Shown: in pieces, positions 6,919-15,532 of the stretch
Layout of the letters: each line of letters starts with the position of its first letter
Numbering within the stretch: the first letter of the stretch is position 1
Assembly: GCA_002471225.1 (NCBI GenBank)
Contig: DKPO01000031.1
Location: 121,773-185,772 of the forward strand
From: Porphyromonadaceae bacterium UBA7332
Lineage (GTDB): Bacteria; Bacteroidota; Bacteroidia; Bacteroidales; UBA7332
Length of the DNA stretch: 64,000 bases
Reading direction: 5' to 3'
The notes under the pieces: model-generated
The model's database searches: none
Seen by the model: only the letters and a program-made list of their open reading frames with translations
Told to the model about the DNA's origin: nothing
Position numbers and translations under genes: made by a program

Positions 6919-8217
6919 ATGAATTATTTGTTTACTTCTGAATCTGTATCGGAAGGGCATCCGGATAAAGTTTCGGATCAAATATCTGATGCTATACTTG
7001 ATGAGTTTTTGGCGCAGGATGTAACTTCTAAAGTTGCATGTGAAACGTTGGTTACAACCGGACAGGTAGTAATTGCGGGCGAGGTAAAATCAAGTGCTTA
7101 TGTAGATCTACCAGAGGTAACCCGTTCGGTAATCAACCGTATCGGTTACACAAAAAGCGATTATAAATTTGATGGTGACTCTTGCGGAGTATTCTCTGCT
7201 ATTCATGAGCAATCTGCCGATATCAACCGTGGTGTTGAGCGTGCAGACGAAATGAATCAGGGAGCAGGTGACCAGGGTATGATGTTTGGTTATGCATCTA
7301 CAGAAACAGATAACTATATGCCTTTGGCTTTAGACTTATCTCATCTTTTACTAACTGAATTGGCAGATATCCGCAGAGAAGGAAAAGAAATGACTTACCT
7401 TCGTCCTGATGCAAAATCTCAGGTAACGGTTGAGTACTCTCCGGAAGGCGCTCCTGTTCGTATTCATACAATTGTTGTTTCAACACAGCATGATGATTTT
7501 GTGGATGCGGAAGATGATACAACAGCTGCACGTTTGGCTGCTGATGAGAAAATGCTGGATATCATTTATAATGATGTAAAAGATATTTTACTTCCACGCG
7601 TTAAGGCTTTATTGCCGGAGCGGGTTCAGGCCTTGTTTGATGATCAGTTAATCCTTCACGTTAATCCAACAGGTAAATTCGTGATTGGTGGTCCTCATGG
7701 AGATACAGGTTTGACAGGTCGTAAAATCATCGTAGATACTTACGGTGGAAAAGGTGCTCACGGTGGTGGCGCATTCTCAGGAAAAGATCCTTCAAAAGTT
7801 GACCGTTCGGCAGCTTATGCAACCAGACATATTGCTAAGAATCTTGTTGCTGCAGGTGTAGCTAACGAGGTTTTAGTACAAGTAGCTTATGCAATTGGTG
7901 TTGCTGAGCCGGTAAGTATCTTCGTTGATACTTACGGATCTGCAAAAGTTCCATGTACAGATGCTGAAATTGCGGTTAAAGTGAAAGAATTGTTCGATAT
8001 GCGTCCTAAAGCTATCGAAGAGCGCTTGAAACTTCGTAATCCTATTTATCAGGAAACAGCAGCTTACGGGCACATGGGACGTAAGCCTCAGACAGTAACG
8101 AAAGTTTTCAACAATCGTTATTTGAATGAGCCTATCGTGAAAGAAGTAGAACTTTTCACATGGGAAAAACTTGACTTTGTAGAGCCGATCCGCAAGGCTT
8201 TCGGTATTGCAGAGTAA
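6919..8217 (+). CDS. metK: S-adenosylmethionine synthase
   Basis: A 432-residue methionine adenosyltransferase making SAM from methionine and ATP in the cytosol. It begins TSESVSEGHPDKVSDQISDA, the ATP-binding signature, and has the second signature GGGAFSGKDPSKVDRS near residue 280. The length fits the long form common in Bacteroidales. The upstream SAM-II riboswitch implies repression by its own product. The 3' side ends in a 12-bp hairpin without a T run. Confidence 0.97.
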   Translation: MNYLFTSESVSEGHPDKVSDQISDAILDEFLAQDVTSKVACETLVTTGQVVIAGEVKSSAYVDLPEVTRSVINRIGYTKSDYKFDGDSCGVFSAIHEQSADINRGVERADEMNQGAGDQGMMFGYASTETDNYMPLALDLSHLLLTELADIRREGKEMTYLRPDAKSQVTVEYSPEGAPVRIHTIVVSTQHDDFVDAEDDTTAARLAADEKMLDIIYNDVKDILLPRVKALLPERVQALFDDQLILHVNPTGKFVIGGPHGDTGLTGRKIIVDTYGGKGAHGGGAFSGKDPSKVDRSAAYATRHIAKNLVAAGVANEVLVQVAYAIGVAEPVSIFVDTYGSAKVPCTDAEIAVKVKELFDMRPKAIEERLKLRNPIYQETAAYGHMGRKPQTVTKVFNNRYLNEPIVKEVELFTWEKLDFVEPIRKAFGIAE

Positions 8218-8240
8218 CAGATATAAGCAATTAAATAATA

Positions 8241-8278
8241 ACTGACGGATGATATACTTCGGTGTGTCATCCGTCAGT
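8241..8278 (+). terminator. Hairpin at the metK 3' end
   Basis: ACTGACGGATGA (8241-8252) and TCATCCGTCAGT (8267-8278) are perfect 12-bp arms. No T run follows, so it may stabilise the metK 3' end rather than terminate. It also argues against an upstream start (8249) for the LOG gene, which would lie inside the stem. Confidence 0.6.
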
Positions 8279-8302
8279 CACATCCATAAAAACCCGATTC
8301 AA

Positions 8303-8884
8303 ATGATTGAAAGAGTATGTGTATATAGTGCATCGAGCTCTCAGATACCTGAGAAATATGTAGATGCAGCCTTTCGTCTGGGAAAAGTTTTAGGTGAAGC
8401 AGGTATCACTTGTGTTAATGGAGGAAGTAATCGTGGTTTGATGAAAACTGTTTCTGAAGCGACGATGCAACACGGTGGAAAAACCATCGGAGTTATTCCC
8501 TCTTTTATGCTTAAAGAAGGTTGGGAAAACAATGAGTTGAATGAACTGATTGTTACTGAATCTATGCATGAGCGCAAAGAGATGATGGCCAAACTGGCAG
8601 ATGCTGTTATAGCCCTTCCCGGAGGATGCGGGACATTAGAAGAGTTGTTGGAAATTATTACATGGAAGCAGCTCGGACTCTTTGAGAACCCTGTTATTAT
8701 TCTTAATTTTGACGGATTTTATAATCCGCTTATCGAAATGCTGGATAAAGCAGTAAGCGAAAATTTTATGCGTGAAGTGCACCGCGAAATGTTTACGGTT
8801 GTAGATCACCCGGAAGGAGTATTGGATGCTATCCGAAACGCTCCGCGCTGGGATGTTGCTCCACGTAAATTCGCAGCAATCTAA
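8303..8884 (+). CDS. LOG family protein (TIGR00730)
   Basis: A 193-residue Rossmann protein of the LOG/lysine-decarboxylase-like family. Characterised members release the base from nucleoside 5'-monophosphates (cytokinin riboside monophosphate phosphoribohydrolase). PGGCGTLEE at residues 106-114 is the signature motif, preceded by GGSNRGLM (41-48) and the MHERKEMM helix. I use the ATG at 8303 because MIERVCVYSASS is the normal family N-terminus; the open frame reaches 8249 but through the metK 3' hairpin. DUF4271 follows after 11 bases. The physiological substrate in bacteria is usually unknown. Confidence 0.9.
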   Translation: MIERVCVYSASSSQIPEKYVDAAFRLGKVLGEAGITCVNGGSNRGLMKTVSEATMQHGGKTIGVIPSFMLKEGWENNELNELIVTESMHERKEMMAKLADAVIALPGGCGTLEELLEIITWKQLGLFENPVIILNFDGFYNPLIEMLDKAVSENFMREVHREMFTVVDHPEGVLDAIRNAPRWDVAPRKFAAI

Positions 8885-8895
8885 ATCAGACTGTT

Positions 8896-9759
8896 ATGTT
8901 AATGGATTCCTTGCAAATAGCTAAAGACAGTAGCACCTTCAGATATATGATGTTGCCCGGAGATTGTGGAAAGCAAACTTCGGATTCTGTCGTATTAGCT
9001 GATTTACCGCTTTTTCTTGTCGAAAAAGATGGTGAGTTGCAGGCATTCGCTTCGGAACAATCGGGAGAAATCCGGTATAAAGGAATTTTGAAAGAGAATG
9101 ATATCAAGGAGCTGGATGGCTTTAGTGTCGTTTTCTTTTTATCGATATTTCTTGCCGGCGTCGGACTATTGTTAGGGCGGGGGCTGTTATGGGAATCGAT
9201 TAAAGTCTTTCTGAGACCCAAGGACAGGACAAATCTGTTTTCGGAAAGTTCTGATTTTAATCATAAAATTAAAACGATCCTGAGTGTGCAGACACTCTTG
9301 CAAATGTCCATTGTGGCATTTCTATATTTTACAGAAATCGGTGGTAAGGATCTGTCGGCTTTAAAATCCTATTTGTTTTTCGGAGAGACATTTGTCTTGA
9401 TATCTCTGTTTATGGGATTTCAGTATTTACTCAATCGAATGTTGATTCTGCTCTTCTCTTCCGAACGCTCATTCCAGCTGTGGAAAAGCGGTAGAGAGAC
9501 GGCTTTATCTATATTGGGATTGGTTTTGCTTCCATTAACATTAACGGCTACATACGTTGATATCTCGTTTCAAAGTATTAAAACCATTTTAATTTGTGTT
9601 TTTGTAGCCTATTTTATAGCCTTAGTGTTGAGAGGGTTGAAAATTTTTTTCCATACAATACCCTCTTATTTTTACATGATTTTGTATCTTTGCACCGTGA
9701 TTTTGGCACCTCTGATGGGATTAATAGGAATCCTTAAATATGTGTACAGTTTAATTTAA
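8896..9759 (+). CDS. DUF4271 domain membrane protein
   Basis: A 287-residue protein. After a soluble N-terminal part of about 75 residues it has one hydrophobic helix (VVFFLSIFLAGVGLLLG), a polar linker, and about five to six further hydrophobic helices to the C-terminus. This is the arrangement of DUF4271, a Bacteroidetes family of unknown function commonly found before hemD. Here hemD follows after 21 bases. The start could also be the Met at 8902. No catalytic motif is visible. Confidence 0.8.
   Translation: MLMDSLQIAKDSSTFRYMMLPGDCGKQTSDSVVLADLPLFLVEKDGELQAFASEQSGEIRYKGILKENDIKELDGFSVVFFLSIFLAGVGLLLGRGLLWESIKVFLRPKDRTNLFSESSDFNHKIKTILSVQTLLQMSIVAFLYFTEIGGKDLSALKSYLFFGETFVLISLFMGFQYLLNRMLILLFSSERSFQLWKSGRETALSILGLVLLPLTLTATYVDISFQSIKTILICVFVAYFIALVLRGLKIFFHTIPSYFYMILYLCTVILAPLMGLIGILKYVYSLI
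9685..9692 (+). promoter_or_regulatory. -7 element for hemD inside the DUF4271 3' end
   Basis: TATCTTTG fits TAnnTTTG and is followed by GCACCG, a frequent context. It would give hemD a leader of about 85 bases independent of the upstream gene. No -33 box is clear. Confidence 0.45.
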
Positions 9760-9780
9760 ACAATTATATTTGTTTGCATC

Positions 9781-10521
9781 GTGAAGAAAATCTTAGTATC
9801 GCAACCAAGACCTACTTCAGATAAATCGCCTTATTTCGATATCGCGAAGAAATATGAAGTAGATATTGTATTCCGTCCTTTTATCAAGGTAGAAGGCCTG
9901 ACTCCTAAGGAGTTCAGACAGCAAAGAATTGCTATTACGGATTATACAGCTGTCGTTTTCACGGCAAAAACAGCTATTGACCACTTCTTTACTTTATGTG
10001 AAGGTTTGCGCATAGCAATTCCTGAAACAATGAAATACTTCTGCACTACAGAGTCTATCGCTCTATATCTTCAAAAGTATATTGTTTACAGAAAAAGAAA
10101 AATATTCTTCGGCTCAACCGGGAAATTAGACGATTTGTCTTCAAGCTTTACAAAGCATTCAGGCGAAAAATTCTTAGTTCCTTGTTCGGATGTTCATAAT
10201 GATGATGTTACTAAAGTTCTTGATAAAGTAAAAGTTGATTATACAAAAGCGGTTATGTACCGTACTGTAAGCAACGATTTTACGCCGGAAGAAAAGTTTG
10301 ATTATGATATGCTATTGTTCTTTAGCCCGTCAGGTATCAACTCTTTGATGAAAAACTTCCCAAATTTTGATCAAGGTAATATCGAAATAGGAGCATTTGG
10401 CGTAGCTACGGCTAAAGCTGTAACGGATGCCGGACTAGAGTTGTCTTTCCAGGCTCCGACTCCTGAAGCTCCATCTATGACGGCAGCTTTAGAATTGTAT
10501 CTGAAGAAGACTCAAAAATAA
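9781..10521 (+). CDS. hemD: Uroporphyrinogen-III synthase
   Basis: A 246-residue HemD-family protein, which cyclises hydroxymethylbilane to uroporphyrinogen III in haem and sirohaem synthesis. The N-terminus KKILVSQPRPTSDKSPYFDI, the central VVFTAKTAIDHFF, and the C-terminal FFSPSGINSLM plus GVATAKAVTDAG are recognisable HemD blocks. It starts with GTG at 9781, since no ATG lies in a suitable place. Other haem genes are not in the window; the DUF4271-hemD-rnpA order is common in Bacteroidales. Confidence 0.88.
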   Translation: MKKILVSQPRPTSDKSPYFDIAKKYEVDIVFRPFIKVEGLTPKEFRQQRIAITDYTAVVFTAKTAIDHFFTLCEGLRIAIPETMKYFCTTESIALYLQKYIVYRKRKIFFGSTGKLDDLSSSFTKHSGEKFLVPCSDVHNDDVTKVLDKVKVDYTKAVMYRTVSNDFTPEEKFDYDMLLFFSPSGINSLMKNFPNFDQGNIEIGAFGVATAKAVTDAGLELSFQAPTPEAPSMTAALELYLKKTQK

Positions 10522-10551
10522 CTTTAATCTTTTGAGTTTAATTATATTCAA

Positions 10552-10610
10552 CCCTTAAATCGATATATCGGCGAAGATTATGTATTTTTGCAGATATATT
10601 GATTTAAGGG
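10552..10610 (+). repeat. 18-bp inverted repeat enclosing the rnpA promoter
   Basis: Left arm 10552-10569 and right arm 10593-10610 match in 17 of 18 positions. The right arm ends GGG followed by CTTTTTC, so it can act as the hemD terminator. The 23-base loop contains TATTTTTG (10583-10590), the likely -7 box of rnpA. Confidence 0.75.
10583..10590 (+). promoter_or_regulatory. -7 element for rnpA
   Basis: TATTTTTG fits TAnnTTTG and lies 31 bases before the rnpA start, inside the loop of the inverted repeat 10552-10610. Confidence 0.55.
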
Positions 10611-10621
10611 CTTTTTCTATT

Positions 10622-11056
10622 ATGGCAAAACAGTTTTCACTCACTAAGGACGAACGTATTCACAGTAAAAAAACGATTGAAGCGCTTTTTACTCCGGGTA
10701 ATGAATCGTTTGTTACTTATCCTTTTCGTTTGGTTTACTGCTTTGTTGCTGACCAGGAACAGGCTCGTGCGGCTATTTTATGTAGTGTGACCAAAAAGCG
10801 CTTTAAACGTGCAAATAAGCGCAACCATGTAAAAAGATTGATCCGCGAGGCTTATCGATTGAATAAGATGCCTTTGTTGGATTGTTTGGAAAAAATGGAT
10901 AAACGCCTGGCTATTGCGTTCCTTTATCTTCCTAATTCGATTAAATCGAGTGAGGATGTACAAAAAAAGATGCAAGAGGCTTTGTCTGCGTTAGTCCAGA
11001 AGCTTGAACTTACCGAAAATTCAATGACTAATGAACGTGAAGGTCTGGATTCGTAA
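10622..11056 (+). CDS. rnpA: Ribonuclease P protein component
   Basis: A 144-residue basic protein that assists RNase P RNA in cutting tRNA 5' leaders. The RFKRANKRNHVKRLIREAYR block contains the family RNR signature on the long basic helix. The start at 10622 gives MAKQFSLTKDERIHSKK, the usual N-terminus; the frame opens at 10580 but that lies in the promoter. The last 26 bases overlap yidD, the usual rnpA-yidD coupling. Confidence 0.95.
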   Translation: MAKQFSLTKDERIHSKKTIEALFTPGNESFVTYPFRLVYCFVADQEQARAAILCSVTKKRFKRANKRNHVKRLIREAYRLNKMPLLDCLEKMDKRLAIAFLYLPNSIKSSEDVQKKMQEALSALVQKLELTENSMTNEREGLDS

Positions 11057-11258
11057 GCTTTATATCTTACCGATCCGTTTTTATCAGGGAGCGATATCGC
11101 CGCTCAAACCGCCGACATGCAGGTTTACACCGACATGTTCGGAATATACTTTGCAAGCGATAATGAAGCATGGAGTTTTCAAGGGTACCTATCTGGGTGT
11201 TAAGCGTATATTGCGCTGTCATCCCTGGGGAGGTAGCGGATATGATCCGGTTCCCTGA
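11031..11258 (+). CDS. yidD: Membrane protein insertion efficiency factor YidD
   Basis: A 75-residue protein with the whole YidD signature: RFYQGAISPLKPPTCRFTPT, CSEYTLQAIMKHG, and the C-terminal ILRCHPWGGSGYDPVP. YidD sits at the inner membrane and helps YidC and Sec insert membrane proteins. It overlaps rnpA by 26 bases, so it is translationally coupled, and tatD follows after 14 bases. Confidence 0.95.
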   Translation: MNVKVWIRKLYILPIRFYQGAISPLKPPTCRFTPTCSEYTLQAIMKHGVFKGTYLGVKRILRCHPWGGSGYDPVP

Positions 11259-11272
11259 AATAACCACTCGCT

Positions 11273-11908
11273 ATGTTTATAGATATACATACGCATCATG
11301 CGGATAATAAGCCGAATATTCTCGAAGTGATCCAGATGGATCCCCGTGAATTCAAAATGACAGTGGATAAACTCTTTTCATTAGGTGTTCATCCCTGGGA
11401 AACGGAAGATACAGAAATTTGTGAATCAGCATTTTCAGCCTTGCAGAGTTTAATTGCAAACGGTCTGATTCCTTTCGCAATCGGTGAATGTGGACTAGAT
11501 AAGCTTCGTGGCGGAGCTATTGATTTTCAAATACGTGTTTTTGAACAACAGATTCAAATAAGTGAAGAACTGCGAATACCGCTCATTATACATTGTGTCA
11601 AAGCGTGGGATGAATTAATTCACTTATATAAAAAATATAAACCTAAACAGCCTTGGATAATTCATGGATTTCGTGGGAAAACGCAATTAGCTAATCAACT
11701 ACTCTCCTATCCTAATCTTTTTTTGTCATTTGGTTTATCGTACAATACGGATACGTGGAAAAGCATTCCGCTGGATCGTGTTTTTCTGGAAACAGATACG
11801 GTTAATCAAAGTATCGAATCGATTTATTATAAAGCTGCTAAAGAAAGAAATATAGATCTAAATGACTTTATTTCACAAATAGAATGTAACTTTGCGTATC
11901 TCCGTTAG
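11273..11908 (+). CDS. TatD family metal-dependent hydrolase
   Basis: A 211-residue TatD-type amidohydrolase fold, related to 3'-5' exonucleases acting on DNA or RNA. The N-terminal IDIHTHHAD supplies the two His metal ligands, AIGECGLD the Glu, PLIIHCVKAWDE and WIIHGFRGK the later His residues, and FLETDT the last Asp. It is shorter than typical TatD (about 255 residues) and the N-terminal half is compact, but all metal-site blocks remain. It lies downstream of rnpA-yidD. Confidence 0.85.
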   Translation: MFIDIHTHHADNKPNILEVIQMDPREFKMTVDKLFSLGVHPWETEDTEICESAFSALQSLIANGLIPFAIGECGLDKLRGGAIDFQIRVFEQQIQISEELRIPLIIHCVKAWDELIHLYKKYKPKQPWIIHGFRGKTQLANQLLSYPNLFLSFGLSYNTDTWKSIPLDRVFLETDTVNQSIESIYYKAAKERNIDLNDFISQIECNFAYLR

Positions 11909-11955
11909 GAGACATGCCTTACTTCAGTCTGCTTATAAATGGTATTCTGAAGTAA
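11887..11955 (+). promoter_or_regulatory. Promoter and 9-bp inverted repeat before tyrS
   Basis: TAACTTTG (11887-11894) within the tatD 3' end fits the -7 consensus. TTACTTCAG (11919-11927) and CTGAAGTAA (11947-11955) form a perfect stem in the resulting leader, followed by a T/A-rich stretch. It may be the tatD terminator or a leader structure of tyrS. Confidence 0.45.
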
Positions 11956-11994
11956 TATTTATTTTAAACTGTTTAATTAACAATATATAGAGAT

Positions 11995-13290
11995 ATGAAT
12001 TTCGTAGAAGAATTGAAATGGCGCGGCATGATCCACGATATGATGCCGGGAACAGAAGAGCAATTACAGAAAGAGCTTACCTCTGCATATGTTGGTATCG
12101 ACCCTACTGCCGATTCTCTTCATATCGGTCACTTGGTAGGTGTGATGATGCTTAAGCATTTTCAACGTGCAGGACATCGTCCTATCGCTTTGGTAGGAGG
12201 TGCTACAGGTATGATCGGTGACCCGTCAATGAAATCTCAGGAGAGAAATCTTTTGGATGAAGCTACATTGCGTCACAATCAGGATTCTATCAAAAAACAA
12301 TTAAGTAAATTTTTGGATTTTGATTCGGATGCGCCTAATGCTGCTGTAATGGTGAACAACTACGATTGGATGAAAAACTTTACTTTCTTAGATTTTATCC
12401 GTGACGTAGGTAAACACATTACGGTAAACTACATGATGGCGAAAGATTCAGTAAAACGTCGTATCAGCGGTGATACAGGTACAGGACTTTCTTTCACTGA
12501 GTTTACTTATCAGTTAGTTCAGGGTTACGACTATCTTCATCTCTATAACGAATATAACTGTCGCCTTCAAATGGGTGGTTCTGACCAATGGGGTAATATT
12601 ACGACAGGAACAGAACTTATCCGTCGTGTAACAGGTGGTGGAGAAGCATTTGCTTTGACTTGCCCGTTGATTACAAAAGCAGATGGTGGTAAGTTTGGTA
12701 AGACAGAGTCTGGTAACGTATGGTTAGATCGTCGTTACACTTCTCCTTACAAATTCTATCAGTTCTGGTTAAATGTAAGCGATGGTGATGCTGAGAAATA
12801 TATTAAAATTTTCACAGCTTTGACTAAAGAAGAAATTGAAGCTTTAACAGCAGAGCAAGCAGAAGCTCCACATTTACGTCCGCTTCAGAAGCGTTTAGCT
12901 AAAGAAATTACAACAATGGTTCACTCGGCTGAAGATTATGAAGCTGCTGTAGAGGCATCGAATATTCTTTTCGGTAATGCTACATCTGAAGCACTTCACC
13001 GTTTGGACGAGGAAACTTTACTTTCTGTATTTGAAGGTGTTCCTCAGTTTGAAGTTGAGCGTGAGGTTATTGATAATGGCGTGAAAGCTATTGACTTGTT
13101 TACTGAGCAAGCTGCTATTTTCCCTTCAAAAGGAGAAATGAGAAAAATGACTCAAGGTGGTGGTGTTGCTGTCAATAAAGAGAAACTTGCTTCGCAAGAT
13201 GATGTTATTGATGCTTCTTACTTGTTGAATAATAAATTTATTTTAGTTCAACGTGGTAAAAAGAACTACTTCCTGATCATCGTGAAATAA
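11995..13290 (+). CDS. tyrS: Tyrosine--tRNA ligase
   Basis: A 431-residue class I aminoacyl-tRNA synthetase charging tRNA-Tyr. HIGH is at residues 43-46 in PTADSLHIGHLVG. The KMSKS-type loop is KFGKT at 233-237. The tyrosine pocket block VQGYDYLHL and GGSDQWGNI are present, and an S4 RNA-binding domain occupies the last 70 or so residues. A terminator shared with the convergent DUF1015 gene follows. Confidence 0.97.
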   Translation: MNFVEELKWRGMIHDMMPGTEEQLQKELTSAYVGIDPTADSLHIGHLVGVMMLKHFQRAGHRPIALVGGATGMIGDPSMKSQERNLLDEATLRHNQDSIKKQLSKFLDFDSDAPNAAVMVNNYDWMKNFTFLDFIRDVGKHITVNYMMAKDSVKRRISGDTGTGLSFTEFTYQLVQGYDYLHLYNEYNCRLQMGGSDQWGNITTGTELIRRVTGGGEAFALTCPLITKADGGKFGKTESGNVWLDRRYTSPYKFYQFWLNVSDGDAEKYIKIFTALTKEEIEALTAEQAEAPHLRPLQKRLAKEITTMVHSAEDYEAAVEASNILFGNATSEALHRLDEETLLSVFEGVPQFEVEREVIDNGVKAIDLFTEQAAIFPSKGEMRKMTQGGGVAVNKEKLASQDDVIDASYLLNNKFILVQRGKKNYFLIIVK

Positions 13291-13307
13291 ATAGTTTATA
13301 CTAATTG

Positions 13308-13356
13308 AAAAGGGCTGTCCGATATGCTTACTAGCATATGAGGACAGCCCTTCCTT
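13308..13356. terminator. Bidirectional terminator between tyrS and DUF1015
   Basis: AAGGGCTGTCC (310-320 of the 13 kb block) pairs with GGACAGCCCTT at 13342-13352. A second inner stem, ATATGC with GCATAT, extends it. T-rich tracts flank both sides, fitting convergent genes. Confidence 0.85.
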
Positions 13357-13379
13357 TATGAAAGCGACCAGAAAAAATA

Positions 13380-14624
13380 CTAATCTAATTTGTGGATAAC
13401 CAGCCCCGAACGGAGTTTAGGCTCGAACCAGGTTGTCTTTGGAGGCATAATATTACCTGTATCGGCAATATCCATTAATTGTTTCATCGAAACCGGATAC
13501 AGAGCTAACGCAGCTTTCATTTCACCACTGTCCACTCTTCTTTTCAACTCTCCTAATCCGCGGATTCCGCCTACGAAATCTACACGTTTCGAAGATCGCA
13601 AATCTTCGATGTTCAGGATATCGCGCAGAATCAGATCTGAAGAGATCGTAACATCCAGTACTCCGATAGGATCATTATCATTGTATGTTCCTGTTTTGGC
13701 TGTCAGAGAATACCATTTACCATCTACGTAAAGGCCGAAATTATGTAAAGCATTGGGCTTATATATCTCCGTTCCTTTTTCTTCGACATCGAAGTTTTGG
13801 CGTAGTTTAGTAAGGAACTCTTCGATTGATAAACCATTCAGATCAGTAACCAGACGATTATAATCGATAATTTTTAATTGAGTATCCGGGAAACATACAG
13901 CTAAGAAATAGTTGTATTCTTCATTGCCCGTATGATGAGGATTGTTTTTTGCTTTTTCTGCACCTACCAAAGCTGCAGCAGCAGTACGATGATGACCGTC
14001 TGCAATATATAGATATGGCATTTCGCTAAAGATCTCAGTTATCCGTCCGATATGCTTCGGATCTTTGATTACCCAGAAATGGTGTCCGAATCCTTCTGCC
14101 GAAACAAAGTCATACTCAGCTTTTCCTTTAACAGTATCTTTTACAATAACGTCAAGTTCTTCATGATATGGATGAGCAAAGAATACAGGTTCCAGATTGG
14201 CATTGTTAATACGAACATGCTTCATACGATCTTCTTCTTTATCACGACGTGTCAATTCATGTTTTTTGATTACGCCGTTCAGATAGTCATCAACGTTAGC
14301 ACCCACTACTAAGCCGTACTGAGTGCGTCCGTCCATTGTTTGAGCATATACGTAGTAAAGTTCTTCCTGATCTTGTTTTAACCAACCTTTATCCTGGAAC
14401 TTCCGGAAGTTTTCGACGGCTTTTTCATAAACTTCAGGAGCATGTTCATCAGTTCCTTTAGGAAAATCTATTTCGGGCTTAATAATATGATATAATGACT
14501 TTTCATTACCGGCTGCTTCTTCACGTGCCTCTTCCGAATTCAATACATCATATGGTCTGCTCGAAACCAATTCAACAAGTTCTTGCGGAGGTCTTACTCC
14601 TTTAAAAGGTTTTATTTTTGCCAT
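13380..14624 (-). CDS. DUF1015 family protein
   Basis: A 414-residue protein matching DUF1015. It begins KIKPFKGVRPPQELVELVSS, followed by the RPYDVLN turn, and contains IADGHHRTAAA at about 215, the conserved block of the family, and YNYFLAVCFPDTQLKI. DUF1015 members often neighbour serine synthesis genes (serA, serC) in Bacteroidetes. Here it stands alone. The biochemical role is unknown. Confidence 0.88.
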   Translation of the reverse strand: MAKIKPFKGVRPPQELVELVSSRPYDVLNSEEAREEAAGNEKSLYHIIKPEIDFPKGTDEHAPEVYEKAVENFRKFQDKGWLKQDQEELYYVYAQTMDGRTQYGLVVGANVDDYLNGVIKKHELTRRDKEEDRMKHVRINNANLEPVFFAHPYHEELDVIVKDTVKGKAEYDFVSAEGFGHHFWVIKDPKHIGRITEIFSEMPYLYIADGHHRTAAAALVGAEKAKNNPHHTGNEEYNYFLAVCFPDTQLKIIDYNRLVTDLNGLSIEEFLTKLRQNFDVEEKGTEIYKPNALHNFGLYVDGKWYSLTAKTGTYNDNDPIGVLDVTISSDLILRDILNIEDLRSSKRVDFVGGIRGLGELKRRVDSGEMKAALALYPVSMKQLMDIADTGNIMPPKTTWFEPKLRSGLVIHKLD

Positions 14625-14722
14625 AATACAGCGATATTAGATTTTATGAATTATATTGTTTAGAAACCGGTTTGAATTACTCAGTCTGAGAGTTTTACTT
14701 CGTATACATTCAAAATGGCTTC

Positions 14723-15097
14723 TTAGTTTCTCTTTACCAACTTACTACTGATTGTCTCGCTCCCGCTTTGCAGGCGTAATACATAGATACCCGGCGAGAT
14801 TTGCTTTCCGTCACTACTCATTCCGTTCCATTTAATGCTCGAATCTTTTTCGACGTTTAAATTCCACTCTTTGATCTTTCTGCCGACCAGATCAAAAATT
14901 TCAAGTTTGATTTTCTGATCTGTTGCATTATCATTTTTAATGCTGATTTCGACTTCGTCTTTGAATGGATTCGGATAGGATTTTAGCGTATAAGTTGTTC
15001 CATCCTTCTCTTTTATCTGGCTTTGCATTTCAAAAAAACAGCTACAGATGAAAAAGAGAAAGAAAAACAAATTGCGATATGGAAATCCGTTTTTCAT
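14723..15097 (-). CDS. Orphan type IX secretion sorting-domain protein
   Basis: A 124-residue exported protein. After an N-terminal hydrophobic signal segment (FFFLFFICSCFF, about 10-21) almost the entire remainder is a Por/T9SS type A C-terminal sorting domain: SYPNPFKDEVEISI, LEIFDLVGRKI, WNGMSSDGKQISPGIYVLRL and the terminal SSKLVKRN. T9SS domains normally sit behind a large passenger, which is missing. No passenger is visible upstream on the same strand, so it is not an obvious frameshift product. It may be a small surface protein or a remnant. It implies, but does not prove, a type IX system in this organism. Confidence 0.8.
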   Translation of the reverse strand: MKNGFPYRNLFFFLFFICSCFFEMQSQIKEKDGTTYTLKSYPNPFKDEVEISIKNDNATDQKIKLEIFDLVGRKIKEWNLNVEKDSSIKWNGMSSDGKQISPGIYVLRLQSGSETISSKLVKRN

Positions 15098-15321
15098 GCG
15101 TTACTTTTCTGCAAAGAAAGTATTTTTTTTGATATTCAAGCTATTTATGCTTACATTTTAATATTACTATTTTAGGAATATTTTTATTCGGATTTAAATA
15201 TGAGAATCTGAATGAACTATGGCTATCCCTCTGATGTTTAATAGAATGATACACAATTCAATTATATTGTGTGATTCGGATAATTGATATTTTATTTAAA
15301 CATCTAAAAGTTATTGCAGCT

Positions 15322-15525
15322 ATGAAAAAAATGACATTTTTGTTATTGTTAGCCGGAGGTATGTTGGTTTCAGCTCCTTTAATGGCTCAAAACCAAAAGA
15401 AAGAAGAAGTGAAGAAAGAGTGTCCGGCTAAGAAAGAATGCCCGGATAAGAAAAAAGAGTGTAAAGAAGGAAAGAAAGAGTGTAAAGACGTGAAAAAAGA
15501 AAACAAGGACGTCAAAAAGAAATAA
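15322..15525 (+). CDS. Small exported Cys/Lys-repeat protein
   Basis: A 67-residue protein with a clear signal peptide (MKKMTFLLLLAGGMLVSAPLMAQ) and a short mature part of about 44 residues composed almost only of Lys, Glu, Asp and Cys. The Cys residues recur in KKEC-type units (KKECPAKKECPDKKKECKEG and KKECKD). I chose the start at 15322 because it begins the signal peptide; the frame opens at 15271. Similar low-complexity exported peptides occur in Bacteroidetes, but I know no defined function. Regularly spaced Cys suggest metal or redox binding; this is inference. Confidence 0.65.
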   Translation: MKKMTFLLLLAGGMLVSAPLMAQNQKKEEVKKECPAKKECPDKKKECKEGKKECKDVKKENKDVKKK

Positions 15526-15532
15526 TACGAAA

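Noticed and set aside
10552..10610. Invertible, phase-variable promoter
   Set aside because: Known Bacteroides invertible promoters are longer and use a recombinase-specific repeat; here the 23-base loop is too short and no invertase is near.
11919..11955. T-box riboswitch before tyrS
   Set aside because: No T-box consensus (TGGNACC-type) or specifier arrangement is visible; the hairpin is short and the class is not typical of this phylum.
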